5,529 nt of DNA from Leptospirillum sp. (GTDB taxonomy: Bacteria > Nitrospirota > Leptospirillia > Leptospirillales > Leptospirillaceae): NCBI GenBank assembly GCA_027343785.1, contig DAHWKF010000135.1:1-5529 (forward strand). The letters run 5' to 3'. This document shows, piece by piece, positions 4,675 through 5,529 of the stretch. The first letter of the stretch is position 1. Each line of letters starts with the position of its first letter. The notes below the pieces were generated by a model that saw only the letters and a program-made list of their open reading frames with translations, did not search any database and was not told where the DNA came from. The translations under genes were made by a program, and so were the position numbers.

Positions 4675-5529
4675 TTGACGGGCGGTTATCGGGGACGCTC
4701 CCTGGTCCTTTTTCTGGTTCTGGGGATTGTCCTCGCGGTTTTCGGATTCTGGGAGATCCGGCACGCTTTTGAGAAAACCCTGCGGACGGATCTTGTCCGG
4801 ACCGTCCGGGAAGCTTACGAAGGTCAGGTGGAAATCGGATCCGTCCACCTGAATCTTCTGACCGGAAATGTCCTCTTTCGCAAAATCCGTTTCCGGTTTC
4901 CTCTGGGGAAAACGGGGAAATACCGAACCCTGTTCGATTTCCCCCGGGTGGAAGGCCATCTGAGCCTCCTGTCCCTTTTGACGCGAGTTTATGATTTTCG
5001 GGACCTGACGTTCATTGACCCGTCGATCACCGGGGTATTAGGGGAAGGCGCGGACAATTACCGGGGGTTTATTGAAAAATGGCGTGAAGGCGTCCAGACC
5101 CCGAACGGCGGAGGCGCTGTCGTCCGGTCTTTCAAAATACGCGGGGGCCGAATCTCCTGGGGCTTTGCCGACAAACCTCCGGTTGTGGAAATGACGGGGC
5201 TTGTGGGGCGTGTCACGTCAAACCCCCTGATGAACCGCTTCGAGGTGCGCTTTTCTTCGCCCCGCTTCCAGATTCGAAAGGCGGGCGGTGGGGTCGTTCT
5301 CGATACGGTCCGCTTTTCCGGGAATGTTGAAAAGGGAAGCCTGAGGGATTTCCGTCTGGGGTTGTCCATGCGTCCGTCCTGGTTCCGGATCCAGGGCAAT
5401 GTCACCCAGATCCAGAATGTGCCCTTCCTGGACGTCTTTTTTCACGGGACGATCGGACTGGCCGGATTCGAACCGCTTCTGGGAGGCAAGAGCGGCGATT
5501 ACTCCGGTGTTCTGATGGCAGATGGCTAC
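4675..5529 (+). CDS. AsmA/TamB-like membrane-anchored protein, N-terminal part (runs off window)
   Basis: An open frame of 285 codons with no stop continues past the right edge, so only the N-terminus is seen. Residues 9-26 form a single uncleaved hydrophobic anchor (SLVLFLVLGIVLAVFGFW). After it comes the pattern of AsmA/TamB/YhdP-type proteins: an amphipathic stretch, VEIGSVHLNLLTGNVLFRKIRF (52-73), VEGHLSLLSLL (92-102), FRDLTFIDPSIT (108-119) and NYRGFIEKW (128-136), where related proteins have SLLSLL...LTIENPxI...NW. The later part shows the short beta-strand rhythm (SFKIRGGRISW 152-162, LDTVRFSGNVEKGSLRDFRLGLSM 209-232) expected of the long beta-groove that such proteins build across the periplasm, thought to carry lipids toward the outer membrane. 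The exact subfamily cannot be told without the C-terminal half. It starts with TTG and follows the DUF1844 gene after 3 bases, so both are probably one operon. Confidence 0.75.
   Translation, partial: MTGGYRGRSLVLFLVLGIVLAVFGFWEIRHAFEKTLRTDLVRTVREAYEGQVEIGSVHLNLLTGNVLFRKIRFRFPLGKTGKYRTLFDFPRVEGHLSLLSLLTRVYDFRDLTFIDPSITGVLGEGADNYRGFIEKWREGVQTPNGGGAVVRSFKIRGGRISWGFADKPPVVEMTGLVGRVTSNPLMNRFEVRFSSPRFQIRKAGGGVVLDTVRFSGNVEKGSLRDFRLGLSMRPSWFRIQGNVTQIQNVPFLDVFFHGTIGLAGFEPLLGGKSGDYSGVLMADGY

Overview
The window is an ordinary chromosomal stretch of a moderately GC-rich (estimated by eye), probably Gram-negative bacterium. The evidence for Gram-negative is a gene at the right edge encoding a membrane-anchored AsmA/TamB-like protein, a family tied to envelopes with an outer membrane. 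Several genes start with TTG or have strong GGAGG/AGGGG-type ribosome binding sites. The gene content (QueA, a DUF1844 protein, MarC, an AsmA-like protein) would fit a Nitrospirota such as Leptospirillum, but this is a guess and no taxonomic marker is present.

Layout from left to right. (1) Positions 1-697, minus strand: a decayed IS200/IS605-type TnpB pseudogene (N-terminal part), needing at least one frame change and with a damaged first RuvC motif. (2) Positions 698-833: a short gene-free stretch holding a perfect TATAAT box seven bases before the tnpB ATG and two small perfect hairpins; it is best read as the left end of the old insertion sequence. (3) Positions 834-2821, plus strand: queA followed by a class I SAM-dependent methyltransferase, joined by an ATGA stop/start overlap. 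QueA has an unusual N-terminal extension of about 35 residues and no visible ribosome binding site, probably linked to the insertion-sequence remnant just upstream. (4) Positions 2827-3961, minus strand: marC and, 94 bases downstream, a small DUF6941-like protein that converges on the methyltransferase with only 5 bases between stop codons. (5) Positions 4000-5529, plus strand, divergent from marC: a DUF1844-type protein carrying two copies of the domain, then after 3 bases the AsmA/TamB-like gene, which runs off the window.

Functionally, queA supplies the penultimate part of tRNA queuosine synthesis. The methyltransferase substrate is unknown. marC, the DUF6941 gene and the tandem DUF1844 gene are conserved-family genes without settled functions. 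The DUF1844/AsmA-like pair looks like an operon, which suggests but does not prove an envelope role. I see no CRISPR array, structural RNA, complete mobile element or clear novel multi-gene system. The most unusual points are the IS-remnant/queA junction and the duplicated DUF1844 protein.
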